A program made the translations under genes and the position numbers. The notes below the pieces were generated by a model, which was not told where the DNA came from, searched no databases, and saw only the letters and a list, made by a program, of their open reading frames with translations. Shown here piece after piece: positions 14,699 through 22,523 of a stretch of 35,999 bases of DNA. Source of the DNA: a virus. Position 1 is the stretch's first letter, and every line of letters starts with the position of its first letter. Location: positions 1 through 35,999 of the IMG/VR virus record IMGVR_UViG_3300015206_000007, one strand, 5' to 3'.

Positions 14699-15625
14699 GC
14701 TGTTTCCCTTCGATGTTGGGTTTACAAAATCGGAAAGCGCCGACAGCGCCTGATCGAACGTCATCACCTCGTCAGCGAGGCCAGCCGCGACCGCGGCATC
14801 GTCGGTGAACATCGCGGCCTCGGTATCGATCGCCGCGGCCTTCGACATCCGGCCCTGGCGACTGACCAGCGCAGCAAAGGCCTCGCGCACATGGTCGACA
14901 TCGCGCTGGGCTGACGCGCGGGCGCTTTCCGACAGCGGCGCATGGCCCCAGCCGTCGATCTTGTGGGTGCCGGCATAGACGGCGGAGTATTTCAGGCCCT
15001 GCGATTTGTCGGCCGCCGACTGATCGACGTGAACGATAACGCAGCCGATTGAGCCGACCTGCGCCAGTCGCGGCAGCACCAGGCGCGACGCGCTGCCCGC
15101 GATGCCATAAGCCGCCGAGGCCGCACACGGATTCGCCACAGCCCATATCGGCTTTTCCTGCCGCGCCGCCAGGATGGCGTCGGCAATGTCGAGCATGCCG
15201 GAGGCCTCGCCGCCGGGACTATCGACATCGAGCAGGATCGCCCTCACCCGATAATCCTCGATGGTAGCCGCAAGCGTCGCCTTGATCGCATCGTAGGTGG
15301 TCCAGCCGCACAACGCGGCGAGCCAGTCGAATTTTTGCGTCAGCACGCCGGCGACGGGAAGGATCGCGACGCCCCCATCCGTCAACGCGTATTGCACGAG
15401 ACCGTCGCGGCTCGCGATGGTCTCGGCGCCGGCGAGCGCCAGAAGGCGATCGCGGCGGAAGTCGCGCGAGGTCTTGCCCTTCTTGCCGCCCTTGGCCTCG
15501 ATCGGCTCGCCGGCGAGGATGCGACGCCCGGCCGGCCCTTCGACGATCGCCTGCAGCGCGACCGGCTCGATCGCATGCGGACGGCCGAACAGCCGATCGG
15601 CAACATGGGGAAGCGACGCGGACAT
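14192..15625 (-). CDS. Capsid maturation protease, S49/ClpP-like, lambda gpC-like
   Basis: 477 aa. Residues ~85-255 are a serine peptidase of the SppA/S49 class: the DVDSPGGEASG oxyanion motif, the nucleophile at about Ser170 in NPCAASAAYGIAG, and the catalytic Lys at about 222 in YAGTHKIDG. The protease cuts head proteins and scaffold during maturation. The C-terminal third is Ala/Pro-rich with a CELCGH motif and a conserved-looking end, and contains an internal start for a scaffold protein. It follows the portal gene as in lambda (B then C). Confidence 0.9.
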   Translation of the reverse strand: MSASLPHVADRLFGRPHAIEPVALQAIVEGPAGRRILAGEPIEAKGGKKGKTSRDFRRDRLLALAGAETIASRDGLVQYALTDGGVAILPVAGVLTQKFDWLAALCGWTTYDAIKATLAATIEDYRVRAILLDVDSPGGEASGMLDIADAILAARQEKPIWAVANPCAASAAYGIAGSASRLVLPRLAQVGSIGCVIVHVDQSAADKSQGLKYSAVYAGTHKIDGWGHAPLSESARASAQRDVDHVREAFAALVSRQGRMSKAAAIDTEAAMFTDDAAVAAGLADEVMTFDQALSALSDFVNPTSKGNSMNTEKLNSSTSLPAPAAKVDPAAPAAGAAAAAAAVPAKTMSAPGPGEKCELCGHTRAEADDQEEYVAKTPGAKAPQAAATAYSVEDATETAQLCQIAKAPQLASGFIGAKTPIAKVRATLAQRAADAADTDAIDPTPKPDGSAEAKVSAEWDDVVGKINAEQTRNTRR

Positions 15626-15631
15626 TCTGGC

Positions 15632-17296
15632 CTATTGAGGGTTGACGTGCGGCGGTTGCGGCTTCGGGCCCTTCTCGGCCGGCGGCGGTTTTCCGGAATC
15701 GTCCTGCGATGGATCTTCGGCGATCTCGGCCTTCACTGAATCGGTACCGGCGAACACCAGGCCGAGCCCGTCGGCGCGATCCTTGTCTTCCTTGATGCGC
15801 CGGTCGGTCTCGACGGGATCGCGGCCCATCTCCTCGACCACCATGCTGCGCGCCTTGAAGCCTGAGTTGACCGAGATCACTTCCGCCTGGATATCCTTCA
15901 GCGGATCGACCCACATCCACTTCGGCGGAATGTGCTCGACATTCTGCCAGGGCGTCGGATCCTCGGCGTAACCTTCAAGCTCAAGGGCGCCGCCGATGTG
16001 AGCCGCGGCGAGAAACCAATACACAACCGGCCGGCAGAACTGGAAGATCATGCACATGTCCTGCAGTGCCTCGAAACGCCGCCGCGCGTCGATCTGGGCC
16101 GAGCGCTCGTTGGAATAATTCGCCTTCTGCTTGTCGCCGGTGACGCCGGAATAAGGCAGCCCGAGCGCCGCGCAGATCCGCGTCAGCGTCCGATACATGA
16201 ACGGCTCATAAGACGCGCCGGAATCCGCCGGCGCCGCCACCTGAATTTCCTCGCCCGGCATCAAGACCTGCGCGGAGCCAGGCTCGAGCTTCACGTCAGC
16301 GACCGCGGAATCGCCGGAGCCCGGGCCCGCATCCTTCAGACGCTGTTGCTCCTGGGCGAAGAACTCACCATCGGGATCGGCGCGCTTGATGAATAGCGAA
16401 AACAGCGCCGCGGTTTTCTTGCGGTCGAGCTCGGCGTCGTCATAGAGGTCGAGCATCCACAGCGAGATGATCGCCGGCGTCAATCGCGACAGGCCGCGTA
16501 TCTGGCCGGCTTCCATCGGCGCGAACACGTGCAGGATCTCGGAAGCCGGAATCCTTACCCGCTCACCCCATTTCGGAATCACCGTCTGATCGCCCGGATG
16601 GGCCTTCCAGAAATGATAGGCGATACGGCGGCCGCGCTTGTCGAATTCAATGCCCTGGCGAATGACATTGCCGTTGTCGAGCGGCATGGTCAGCCAGATC
16701 GGCAGCATCTCCGCCGGCAGCAGCTGCAGCTGCAGCGGCACCGCCAGGTGGTCCGTCAGCCGCCGCGGGCGCCGGCGCACGAACACTTCGCCGGCGACGA
16801 ACAACTCGGCGGCAACACGGCGCTGCATGCCGTAGAAATCGCCAACAGCATCGGCATCCGCTTCCGCGACGAAGCGGTTCCAGAGATCCTGGACGTCTTT
16901 CTTCTGCTTGGCCGCCGCATCGCTGTCGGCGATCGGCGATTTCCAGTTGAGCAGAATGCCGGGGCCCACCAGACTCGACGCAAAGCATTCGACCGCCGAC
17001 GTCGCATAGGCGTTGTTGCGGGCCAGAAATCTCGCCCGCGCAAGCGTGGTCTCGCCGGATTGCGAGATCAGGCTGTTGATATGGACTCGAGTCGGCAGCC
17101 ATCCCCGCAACCGCCGGCCCATGCGGCCGGCCTCGAGTCCGACGCCATCGGCGACGCTGCCGAACTCGCCGCCGAGCATGGCGCGCATGCCGGAATAGCC
17201 CGACTTGATCGCAGCCGTGGCGGCGCGGCCGATGCGGTCGCTCAACGTCGCGCGCGGCTTCAGATTGCCCCAGGACGCATCCAGGCCTCGCGCCAT
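15632..17296 (-). CDS. Portal protein, lambda gpB-like
   Basis: 554 aa from ATG 17296, adjacent to the gpW-like stop (TGA then ATG). Matches to the lambda portal family include the long N-terminal helical part and the GPGILLNWKSP region, then FYGMQRRVAAELFVAGEVFVRRRPR, WGERVRIPASEILHVF, and GQIRGLSRLTPAIISL followed by LYDDAELDRKKTAALFSLFI. It forms the dodecameric ring at one vertex through which DNA is packaged and ejected. Lambda gpB is 533 aa, so the length is normal. Confidence 0.93.
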   Translation of the reverse strand: MARGLDASWGNLKPRATLSDRIGRAATAAIKSGYSGMRAMLGGEFGSVADGVGLEAGRMGRRLRGWLPTRVHINSLISQSGETTLARARFLARNNAYATSAVECFASSLVGPGILLNWKSPIADSDAAAKQKKDVQDLWNRFVAEADADAVGDFYGMQRRVAAELFVAGEVFVRRRPRRLTDHLAVPLQLQLLPAEMLPIWLTMPLDNGNVIRQGIEFDKRGRRIAYHFWKAHPGDQTVIPKWGERVRIPASEILHVFAPMEAGQIRGLSRLTPAIISLWMLDLYDDAELDRKKTAALFSLFIKRADPDGEFFAQEQQRLKDAGPGSGDSAVADVKLEPGSAQVLMPGEEIQVAAPADSGASYEPFMYRTLTRICAALGLPYSGVTGDKQKANYSNERSAQIDARRRFEALQDMCMIFQFCRPVVYWFLAAAHIGGALELEGYAEDPTPWQNVEHIPPKWMWVDPLKDIQAEVISVNSGFKARSMVVEEMGRDPVETDRRIKEDKDRADGLGLVFAGTDSVKAEIAEDPSQDDSGKPPPAEKGPKPQPPHVNPQ

Positions 17297-17512
17297 TCAC
17301 AGCCCCTTATGGCTGGTGAGGTTGTAGGTGCGCGTGATCTTGGTGCCCTGCAGATCGGCGATGTCGGTATCGACGTCCTTGATCGCCGCCTGGATTTCCG
17401 CGACCGAACGGAATGTGTGATGATAGTCGCCGACGCTGACGGCATGGGCGCCGGTGCCGATCGCGCGCTTGAGCGCTTCACGGCGGCGATACAGGATGTC
17501 GAGATCGGGCAT
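17297..17512 (-). CDS. Head-tail joining protein, gpW-like
   Basis: 71 aa from ATG 17512. A TTG six bases upstream (17518), overlapping the terminase stop as TTGA, is an alternative start. It is a small helical protein with MPDLDILYRRREALKRAIGT, then VSVGDYHHTFRSVAEIQAAI. The family binds the portal ring or helps join tail to head and lies between large terminase and portal genes in lambda (A-W-B), exactly as here. Lambda gpW is 68 aa. Confidence 0.82.
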   Translation of the reverse strand: MPDLDILYRRREALKRAIGTGAHAVSVGDYHHTFRSVAEIQAAIKDVDTDIADLQGTKITRTYNLTSHKGL

Positions 17513-17514
17513 GC

Positions 17515-19476
17515 TCAATCCATGTAGCCGGAGCGCGACACGCGGCGCGCCAGGCGCGCCGGCGCGGGCGTTGCCGGCGGTGCCGACGTAGTCACGGGCG
17601 CAGGCGCAGGAGTCGGCGCCGGCGCGCGGAGCAGGTCCTCGAGGTCGCCCTGGGGCGCGGCCTTCTGGACTTCGCGCTCGGCCTCGAGCCGGCTCCAGAT
17701 TTCATCGGGCAAACCGCGCACGCCCCATTTGATCGCGGCCGCTTCGGCCTGCAGATGGGTGTCGAGCGCCTCGTTGGCCTGCGACGGGTCCTTGGTCCAG
17801 CGATAGACCACAAAGCCCTGGCGGTTCTTTTCCGGCGTGCGGCGCTCGGCGGTGAACTGCCGGAAATATTCATCGTCGAGGCCGCGGGGAAACGCGACAT
17901 AGCCGCGGGCCAGCGGATCCGGCTTGGCGACGTTGCGGTAGAGCGCCATCTTCAGCACGGAGGTGCCGAAGTTGAAAAAGCGACTCGAATAGCGCAGCAG
18001 CTTGCCGGACTTTTCGTTGCGCTCCTTCTTGACCTTGGCGAGCAACGGTGCCGAGTCCTCGCCCCGGCCGCGCACCATGATCAGCTTCGATGCCGGATGG
18101 CGTTTGGCGAAGCTCCAGACTTCCTCGGTCCAGGCATTGCCGTCGATCGCGGTCATCTCGATGCCGATGCGGTGGCCGAACGCGTTCAGCCAGGTCTGCT
18201 TCTGCATCGCGTCGAGCCGATCCTGGCAGACCGGCTCCGAGATGTGGCCGGGGATGACGCCGTAATCGACTATGAAACGCCGGCGCTCCCTGCCGAAGGC
18301 AACGGCCTGCCATTCGACGCGGTCGAGCTGGCAGTCGATGCCGAGAAAGATCACCAGTGCGCCTGGCGGCAGCGTGCCGCGCGCATAATCCGATTGGGCC
18401 GCGCGATCGCGCAAGGACTCCCATGGCGGCGACTCGCCCTTGGTGCGATAGGCGCGCCCGGCGGTGTCGTTCGAAAAGGTCTGCTCGGAGGCGGCGTCGC
18501 CCGAGGCCTTCAGCCATTCGCGCGCGATCCGCTCAAAACTCTGCAGGTACGAATAAGCCGACCAGATCCAGAACGAGCGGTGCTGGCGTCTCGCATTCTC
18601 GTTGCTGGCGCGCCATTCCAATCGCGCCAGCATCGCCGGCCGATGGTGTTCCTCAATCTCGCAGCCGCACGCCGTGCAGGTAAAGTGGGCCAGCTCCGGA
18701 TGGTCGAGGTCGAGCCCGGAAAGCATGTTCTCCCATTCCAGCACCTGAAATTCATCGCAGTGTGGACAGGGAACATAGGGCTTTTCCTGCGAGCCCAATT
18801 CATAAGCGCGGGTGATGCGGCAGCCCGGCATCACCAGCGGCGTGCCGAGCTTCAAAATTTTCGCAAACTCATGAGCGCGCGAGCGGCTATCGGCCTGCGC
18901 TTCCGGATCGCCGGCGGAATTCATCTCCCACTTGGAGAGATCGTCCTGCGCCTGGCGACGCATCGAGACCTGCGACAGCGACGACGGCGAATTGGCGCCC
19001 GAGATCAGGATGCAGCCGAGCCCGCTGATGTGTTCCTTCATCAGGATGGCGTCGGAGCCGTCGCGCGACTTCTGCGGAAAGATTTTCGCCAGCGCCACTG
19101 TGCCGCGCAGCATCGGCGCCAGCTTCAGCTTCGACCAGCGCCGCGCGTTGTCCTCGGTCGGATGCGTGTACAAGAAATCGCAAGGGTCGAGCGCCAGCGA
19201 GCCTGCGGTGAAGACGTTGCCGACGACGGTCTTGCCTACCTGGGCGGATCCGAGCACCGTCACCGTGCGGCACGGGTCATCGGGACCGAGCGCGCGGAAC
19301 ACTTCGTCGAAATACGGAAACAGCGTCCGGTTGTAGGGGCCGGGAAACGGCGACTCCCGATCGGTGAAGACGATATTGGCTTCCGCCCAGGCGATGAAAT
19401 CGACCGGCGGCGGCGGCTCGATGGCGAGCGCGGTCGCTTCCATCGCCAGGCGTTCGGCGTTTGAAATCTGGATCAT
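17515..19476 (-). CDS. Large terminase subunit, lambda gpA-like
   Basis: 653 aa. The ATPase has a Walker A-type loop GSAQVGKT at residues 76-83. It is followed by the SGANSPSSLSQV segment, a Gln-rich version of the coupling motif, and DDLSKW (~178-183) in the Walker B region. A zinc ribbon follows with C237-x2-C240 and C267-x2-C270. The nuclease part contains IFLGIDCQLDRVEWQAVAFG and an acidic EMTAIDGNAW. Lambda gpA is 641 aa and works with a Nu1-type small subunit to cut concatemers at cos and pump DNA. The start overlaps the small subunit stop by ATGA. Confidence 0.93.
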   Translation of the reverse strand: MIQISNAERLAMEATALAIEPPPPVDFIAWAEANIVFTDRESPFPGPYNRTLFPYFDEVFRALGPDDPCRTVTVLGSAQVGKTVVGNVFTAGSLALDPCDFLYTHPTEDNARRWSKLKLAPMLRGTVALAKIFPQKSRDGSDAILMKEHISGLGCILISGANSPSSLSQVSMRRQAQDDLSKWEMNSAGDPEAQADSRSRAHEFAKILKLGTPLVMPGCRITRAYELGSQEKPYVPCPHCDEFQVLEWENMLSGLDLDHPELAHFTCTACGCEIEEHHRPAMLARLEWRASNENARRQHRSFWIWSAYSYLQSFERIAREWLKASGDAASEQTFSNDTAGRAYRTKGESPPWESLRDRAAQSDYARGTLPPGALVIFLGIDCQLDRVEWQAVAFGRERRRFIVDYGVIPGHISEPVCQDRLDAMQKQTWLNAFGHRIGIEMTAIDGNAWTEEVWSFAKRHPASKLIMVRGRGEDSAPLLAKVKKERNEKSGKLLRYSSRFFNFGTSVLKMALYRNVAKPDPLARGYVAFPRGLDDEYFRQFTAERRTPEKNRQGFVVYRWTKDPSQANEALDTHLQAEAAAIKWGVRGLPDEIWSRLEAEREVQKAAPQGDLEDLLRAPAPTPAPAPVTTSAPPATPAPARLARRVSRSGYMD

Positions 19477-20180
19477 GCGGCGGCGTCGGACTCGTCGGAT
19501 GAATCGGCGGCGAGCTCTTGCTCGACGGTCTCGGGCATTGCCGTGGCGACGCGGCGGACGGCGGCGGAAGCGTCGCCGCGGACTTTTCGAAAATCACTTC
19601 TCAACAAATGCAGCACGTCACGCTGCGGCACCTGGAAACGCGCAGAGATCGAAGCGGCAAAACTCGACAACGAACCTTCGAAGATGGTCACGAGCTGCAC
19701 GGCGATCTTTCCAAACTGCTGCTGAGAGATTTCAGCGTTGACCAGGAGGCCGGCGCGTGTCGCCTCCTCCTCGGAATTCTTTCGGTTCTGGCGACGCAGC
19801 TGCTCCAGGCGCTCGCGCTTGATCTGTTCCTCGATCGGATCGCGCGCCGGCTCGGTGGATCCCGCAGCTGGCGGCGGGATCGGCGGCGGCGGCGCGATCG
19901 GCTCAGTGGCCGTAGGTGCTGGCGCCGGCAGATCGAGCCTGGTCATCAGCCCATTGCCGGTGCGCTGGACGATGTCGAGTTTCTGGTTGAGCTGCGCGAC
20001 CGCGACGCTCTCCCGGATCAGCGCGGTGCGCCCCTCACCCACCAGCGCCGCGCCGGAGATCTTTCCTTCCGAAATCCACTGTGAAACGCGGCCCTTCGAG
20101 ACATTCCGGCGCAGGGCGAAGACGCTTTTGGGAATGACGTCGGGATCGGGCGTTGCCGCCACTGCGGCCGCGGATTCCAT
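19473..20180 (-). CDS. Small terminase subunit, Nu1-like
   Basis: 235 aa. The N-terminus has a winged-helix-type reading, PKSVFALRRNVSKGRVSQWI, then EGRTALIRESVAVAQLNQKL, as in lambda Nu1. It is followed by a Pro-rich linker and a coiled-coil EEQIKRERLEQLRRQNRKNSEEEATRAG region. The C-terminus continues as a helical oligomerisation segment with RDVLHLLRSDFRKVRG. Nu1 binds the cosB repeats and recruits the large subunit. It overlaps TerL by four bases. TTTAGG repeats just upstream are candidate binding sites. Confidence 0.78.
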   Translation of the reverse strand: MESAAAVAATPDPDVIPKSVFALRRNVSKGRVSQWISEGKISGAALVGEGRTALIRESVAVAQLNQKLDIVQRTGNGLMTRLDLPAPAPTATEPIAPPPPIPPPAAGSTEPARDPIEEQIKRERLEQLRRQNRKNSEEEATRAGLLVNAEISQQQFGKIAVQLVTIFEGSLSSFAASISARFQVPQRDVLHLLRSDFRKVRGDASAAVRRVATAMPETVEQELAADSSDESDAAA

Positions 20181-20193
20181 CGTGTTTCTCGAA

Positions 20194-20241
20194 TTTAGGC
20201 CCGTTGTTTAGGGTTTAGGCCGCCGCAACCCGTCGTTTAGG
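20194..20241. repeat. TTTAGG repeat cluster, candidate packaging/terminase-binding site
   Basis: Four copies of TTTAGG on the + strand start at 20194, 20207, 20214 and 20236. Two of them extend to the 12-mers CCGTTGTTTAGG (20201-20212) and CCGTCGTTTAGG (20230-20241), differing at one base. They lie in the 162-bp gap upstream of the small terminase gene, which is where lambda keeps cosB with its Nu1-binding repeats. The cohesive-end cut site is not visible by eye. Confidence 0.5.
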
Positions 20242-20342
20242 CAGCAAAAACCCGCTGTGTCTGCCGAGATCTCGGGAGCCGCGCGGTCGCAGTGGGAGGG
20301 GGCCCAGCGGAGGACCCGCGGCCCTCCTTTTGGACACCCAGC

Positions 20343-20897
20343 TCAGCCGCCGGGCGCGCGACCACCGAGGATGGCGTTCACCTCGACCATCAGCCGAGCT
20401 GGCAGTTCGGTCGCAACGGTTCGTTCGAAAGCAGCTTTGCTTTCGGCCTTGACCATTTCGGCGGGGAGCGCTGGCCCCCACAGCTTATGGATAGGCCCGT
20501 GCCCTTTGCCCTTACGGATGAACACATGGCCACCGAGGGACGGGGCGATGAAGGCATGCAGGAAAAGGCGTCGTTTCCCCCAAGGAGAAGCACTGACGCC
20601 CTTCCTAGTCTGACGGGCACCGAACTCCTTGAGCGACGTGTAGCCGCCCCGCGCAATGATGCGATAGACCAGCGACGCCGTGCTGGCCGGCATGGTCCGC
20701 AGCGCCTGGCGCACCTTGCTGTATTTGAGCCCGGTCTGCTTCACCAGCACGCGGCTGATCTGGGTGCGCGCCTTGTCGCCTGTATGGTTGATCGCCCGCC
20801 GCAGCGCCGGTTTGATGTTGCGACCGGCTTGCTCGAATTGCACGGCCATTTTCTTGAAGCCGCTTGTGTCGATGCTGACCTTGAGTTCGCTCGCCAT
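20343..20897 (-). CDS. Minor tail protein Z (gpZ-like)
   Basis: 184 aa from ATG 20897, overlapping the upstream stop as TGATG (a GTG one codon earlier is the alternative). Features include KMAVQFEQAGRNIKPALRRA, then GDKARTQISRVLVKQTGLKY. Near the end, GHGPIHKLWGPALPAEMVKAE is a strong signature I know from the prophage minor tail protein Z family. The protein is normally involved in tail completion. Its position upstream of the terminase genes, instead of after the connectors, is unusual but seen in some prophages. Confidence 0.75.
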   Translation of the reverse strand: MASELKVSIDTSGFKKMAVQFEQAGRNIKPALRRAINHTGDKARTQISRVLVKQTGLKYSKVRQALRTMPASTASLVYRIIARGGYTSLKEFGARQTRKGVSASPWGKRRLFLHAFIAPSLGGHVFIRKGKGHGPIHKLWGPALPAEMVKAESKAAFERTVATELPARLMVEVNAILGGRAPGG

Positions 20898-21082
20898 CAC
20901 CGCTTCCGAAATGTTGCGAGCCGCGCCACGGCCGCGCGGGCCAGCGCGCCACTTCGCACGTCCTCGCGAAAGGTGCGGCCGACCAGCGACAGCTCACGGC
21001 CGATATCGCGCACATCACCGGATTTGCCGGCCTCGACCGCGCGTCGCAGCGCAGCCCGTCGCTCGGCACATTTGCAGCCCAT
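20897..21082 (-). CDS. Unknown 61-aa protein
   Basis: 61 aa from ATG 21082; the stop overlaps the gpZ-like start (TGATG), good evidence that it is real. It begins MGCKCAERRAALRRAVEAGK, has two N-terminal cysteines (C-x-C) and is Arg-rich and helical. No family is recognised. It is the first gene after the intrinsic terminator, so it is the first of the late operon. Confidence 0.55.
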   Translation of the reverse strand: MGCKCAERRAALRRAVEAGKSGDVRDIGRELSLVGRTFREDVRSGALARAAVARLATFRKR

Positions 21083-21203
21083 CGACCACTTTCCGGATAG
21101 ATCGGCTCGCCCATGTCGCCATAGGCGAGCCAGTCAAAGGGAGGAAACGCCCAAGGAGGGCAGCGATAATGCCGAGGCAATACCGCACACCCTATGCGAC
21201 ATG

Positions 21204-21237
21204 AAAACGCCGCCCGCAGGGTGAACTGCGGACGGCG
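21204..21237 (-). terminator. Intrinsic terminator upstream of late genes
   Basis: On the - strand the arms CGCCGTCCGCAG and CTGCGGGCGGCG (one mismatch-type pairing, six-base loop) end in a U-run TTTT. It is by far the best terminator-like hairpin in the window and lies in a 307-bp gap (21083-21389) that I see as otherwise non-coding, after the NusG-like and GcrA-like genes and before the head genes. A short open frame upstream of the 61-aa gene in this gap has no coupling or good start and is not called. Confidence 0.8.
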
Positions 21238-21389
21238 TGATGGCTCGGGCGTTGCAAGAGCTTTGGGCACATTGCCGGATTGATGAAGCGCGCTTTTCGC
21301 TTCGAGGGTTTCCGTTCCTGCAATCCGTGATGCGGCTGGTACTAGGAAAGACCCAAGGCGCGCATCAAGGTCTGATTCTCTAGTCGGTT

Positions 21390-21758
21390 TCAACCCTGCC
21401 GCACGATTAAGCTCACAGCTTGTCTGGTCACGCCCACCAGATTACCGATTGCGACAAGCCGGGCACCATCGCGAAATGCATGCTTGATCGCAGCGTTTCT
21501 CTGAACACCCCCGTCCAATTCCTTTCGGAATTTAGCGAGCGCCGCAACCTCTCGCTCATGCCTTTGTTTTTTCGCTTCCGCGACAAGTTGTCTCCTTCGA
21601 AGCTTCCACTTGCTCGGCCGATCCACATAGGTTCGATTGATCCTGTGCATCCGGCCTATTACCGCATTACGCGTTTTGCCAAGCTTCGCAGCGATTTTAC
21701 TCGCACTCGACGTAGGCCATAGCCGGATGAGTTGCCGGTCTTCATGGTCGGTCCACAT
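21390..21758 (-). CDS. GcrA-like DNA-binding protein with a second C-terminal HTH
   Basis: 122 aa from ATG 21758, chosen because it gives MWTDHEDRQLIRLWPTSSAS, overlaps the NusG-like stop (TGATG), and aligns with GcrA. The N-terminal ~45 residues match GcrA (pattern W-T-x-x-x-x-x-x-L-x-x-L-W, then SASKIAAKLGKTRNAVIGRM). GcrA is the sigma70-associated regulator of alphaproteobacterial cell-cycle genes, acting at CcrM-methylated GANTC sites. The middle is basic and helical. The end (DGARLVAIGNLVGVTRQAVS) reads as another HTH, not GcrA's usual C-terminus. It lies just before the late-gene terminator, so a late-promoter regulator is likely. Base composition is below neighbouring genes. Confidence 0.75.
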   Translation of the reverse strand: MWTDHEDRQLIRLWPTSSASKIAAKLGKTRNAVIGRMHRINRTYVDRPSKWKLRRRQLVAEAKKQRHEREVAALAKFRKELDGGVQRNAAIKHAFRDGARLVAIGNLVGVTRQAVSLIVRQG

Positions 21759-22399
21759 CAAGCACACTCCTCTAGCCCGAGAGCTTTCCGTAGTGTCTGA
21801 TTCCGCCCTTCACTGTCTAGTTCTATCAGATCGTCGAAGGCCGACCATGCACGGGTTGTTATGATCTCGTTGCGCAGATCGGCTTCCGTGATCGGCTTTG
21901 GCTTGGCGGCTTTAGCCGATTTGCGGTTTTTCCAGCGACGTTTCTTTTTCGACCTGCGCTGCACAGGCTCGGGATCAGCAGGCGGGATTTCGATGTAAAT
22001 CGGCCGTTCGCGGTTTTCGACCTTTCGCACGATATCGATTTCATCATCGCTCAACGAGCCTACGATCGTGACGACGCCCGGCGTATCCGCCAACCATCGC
22101 CAATGCTGATCGCTAGGCCACATAAACACGAACAGATAGCCCGAAAACATCGGCGCGCGGCGGCCGATCTTGCGACCGCGCTTGACGATGGTTTCGTCGA
22201 CCTCGGGAATGTAGATCCCGAAGCGATGGCCGGCGAGTTCCTCAGCAACGGAAGTTTGTTCGGAGGCGTAAACCTCGACCACGTACCACCTTGGCGATTT
22301 GCCTTTGACGATTTCAGCATTCCGTGGATCACGCGGCTCGTAAGGCCTAGACAGTTCCGCCACGACTTCCGGCGAGAACGCATCCGACAGCGGTTTCAT
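21758..22399 (-). CDS. NusG/RfaH-like NGN-domain protein, candidate antiterminator
   Basis: 213 aa from ATG 22399 with GGAG upstream. Residues ~37-115 form an NGN domain: PRWYVVEVYASEQTSVAEEL, FGIYIPEVDETIVKRGRKIG, and APMFSGYLFVFMWPSDQHWRW, then PGVVTIVG. NGN proteins clamp RNA polymerase and control pausing or termination. The following ~45 residues are very Lys/Arg-rich (QRRSKKKRRWKNRKSAKAAK), and I see no KOW domain, so interaction with NusE/Rho as in cellular NusG is in doubt. The end is acidic-helical. Its place before a strong terminator and the late operon suggests read-through of late transcription. Confidence 0.85.
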   Translation of the reverse strand: MKPLSDAFSPEVVAELSRPYEPRDPRNAEIVKGKSPRWYVVEVYASEQTSVAEELAGHRFGIYIPEVDETIVKRGRKIGRRAPMFSGYLFVFMWPSDQHWRWLADTPGVVTIVGSLSDDEIDIVRKVENRERPIYIEIPPADPEPVQRRSKKKRRWKNRKSAKAAKPKPITEADLRNEIITTRAWSAFDDLIELDSEGRNQTLRKALGLEECA

Positions 22400-22443
22400 T
22401 CAATAGCTCCAACATCTCGATTTCCCCTCGATTTGCTGGCCGT

Positions 22444-22514
22444 CCGGCTTCCGCCGGTCTCACGTCACGAAACGGTTCCTGCCGAGAACCGTTTTTCTTG
22501 TTCCGATCCGGAAC
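22444..22514. promoter_or_regulatory. Inverted-repeat cluster upstream of the NusG-like gene
   Basis: Three short inverted repeats lie upstream of the start at 22399: CCGGC-TTCC-GCCGG (22444-22457), AACGGTTC-7 nt-GAACCGTT (22471-22493), and GTTCCG-ATC-CGGAAC (22500-22514). The second is followed on the + strand by a T-run (22492-22496) and resembles a + strand terminator, although no + strand gene precedes it. On the - strand they could be operator or leader hairpins for NusG expression. I could not assign -35/-10 boxes. Confidence 0.4.
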
Positions 22515-22523
22515 ATGAAACTT

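Noticed and set aside
17755-19464. 569-codon + strand frame opposite the large terminase gene
   Set aside because: The - strand frame carries the Walker A and zinc motifs; the + frame is Arg/His-rich.
20297-20334. Possible + strand terminator-like fold (GGAGGGGGCC ... GGCCCTCCTTTT)
   Set aside because: Arms need a bulge and no + strand gene ends nearby; it may be part of the packaging region instead.
21083-21389. tRNA or short protein gene in the 307-bp gap
   Set aside because: No cloverleaf with acceptor and T arms could be fitted, and the small frames have no start, coupling or composition support; only the terminator is firm.
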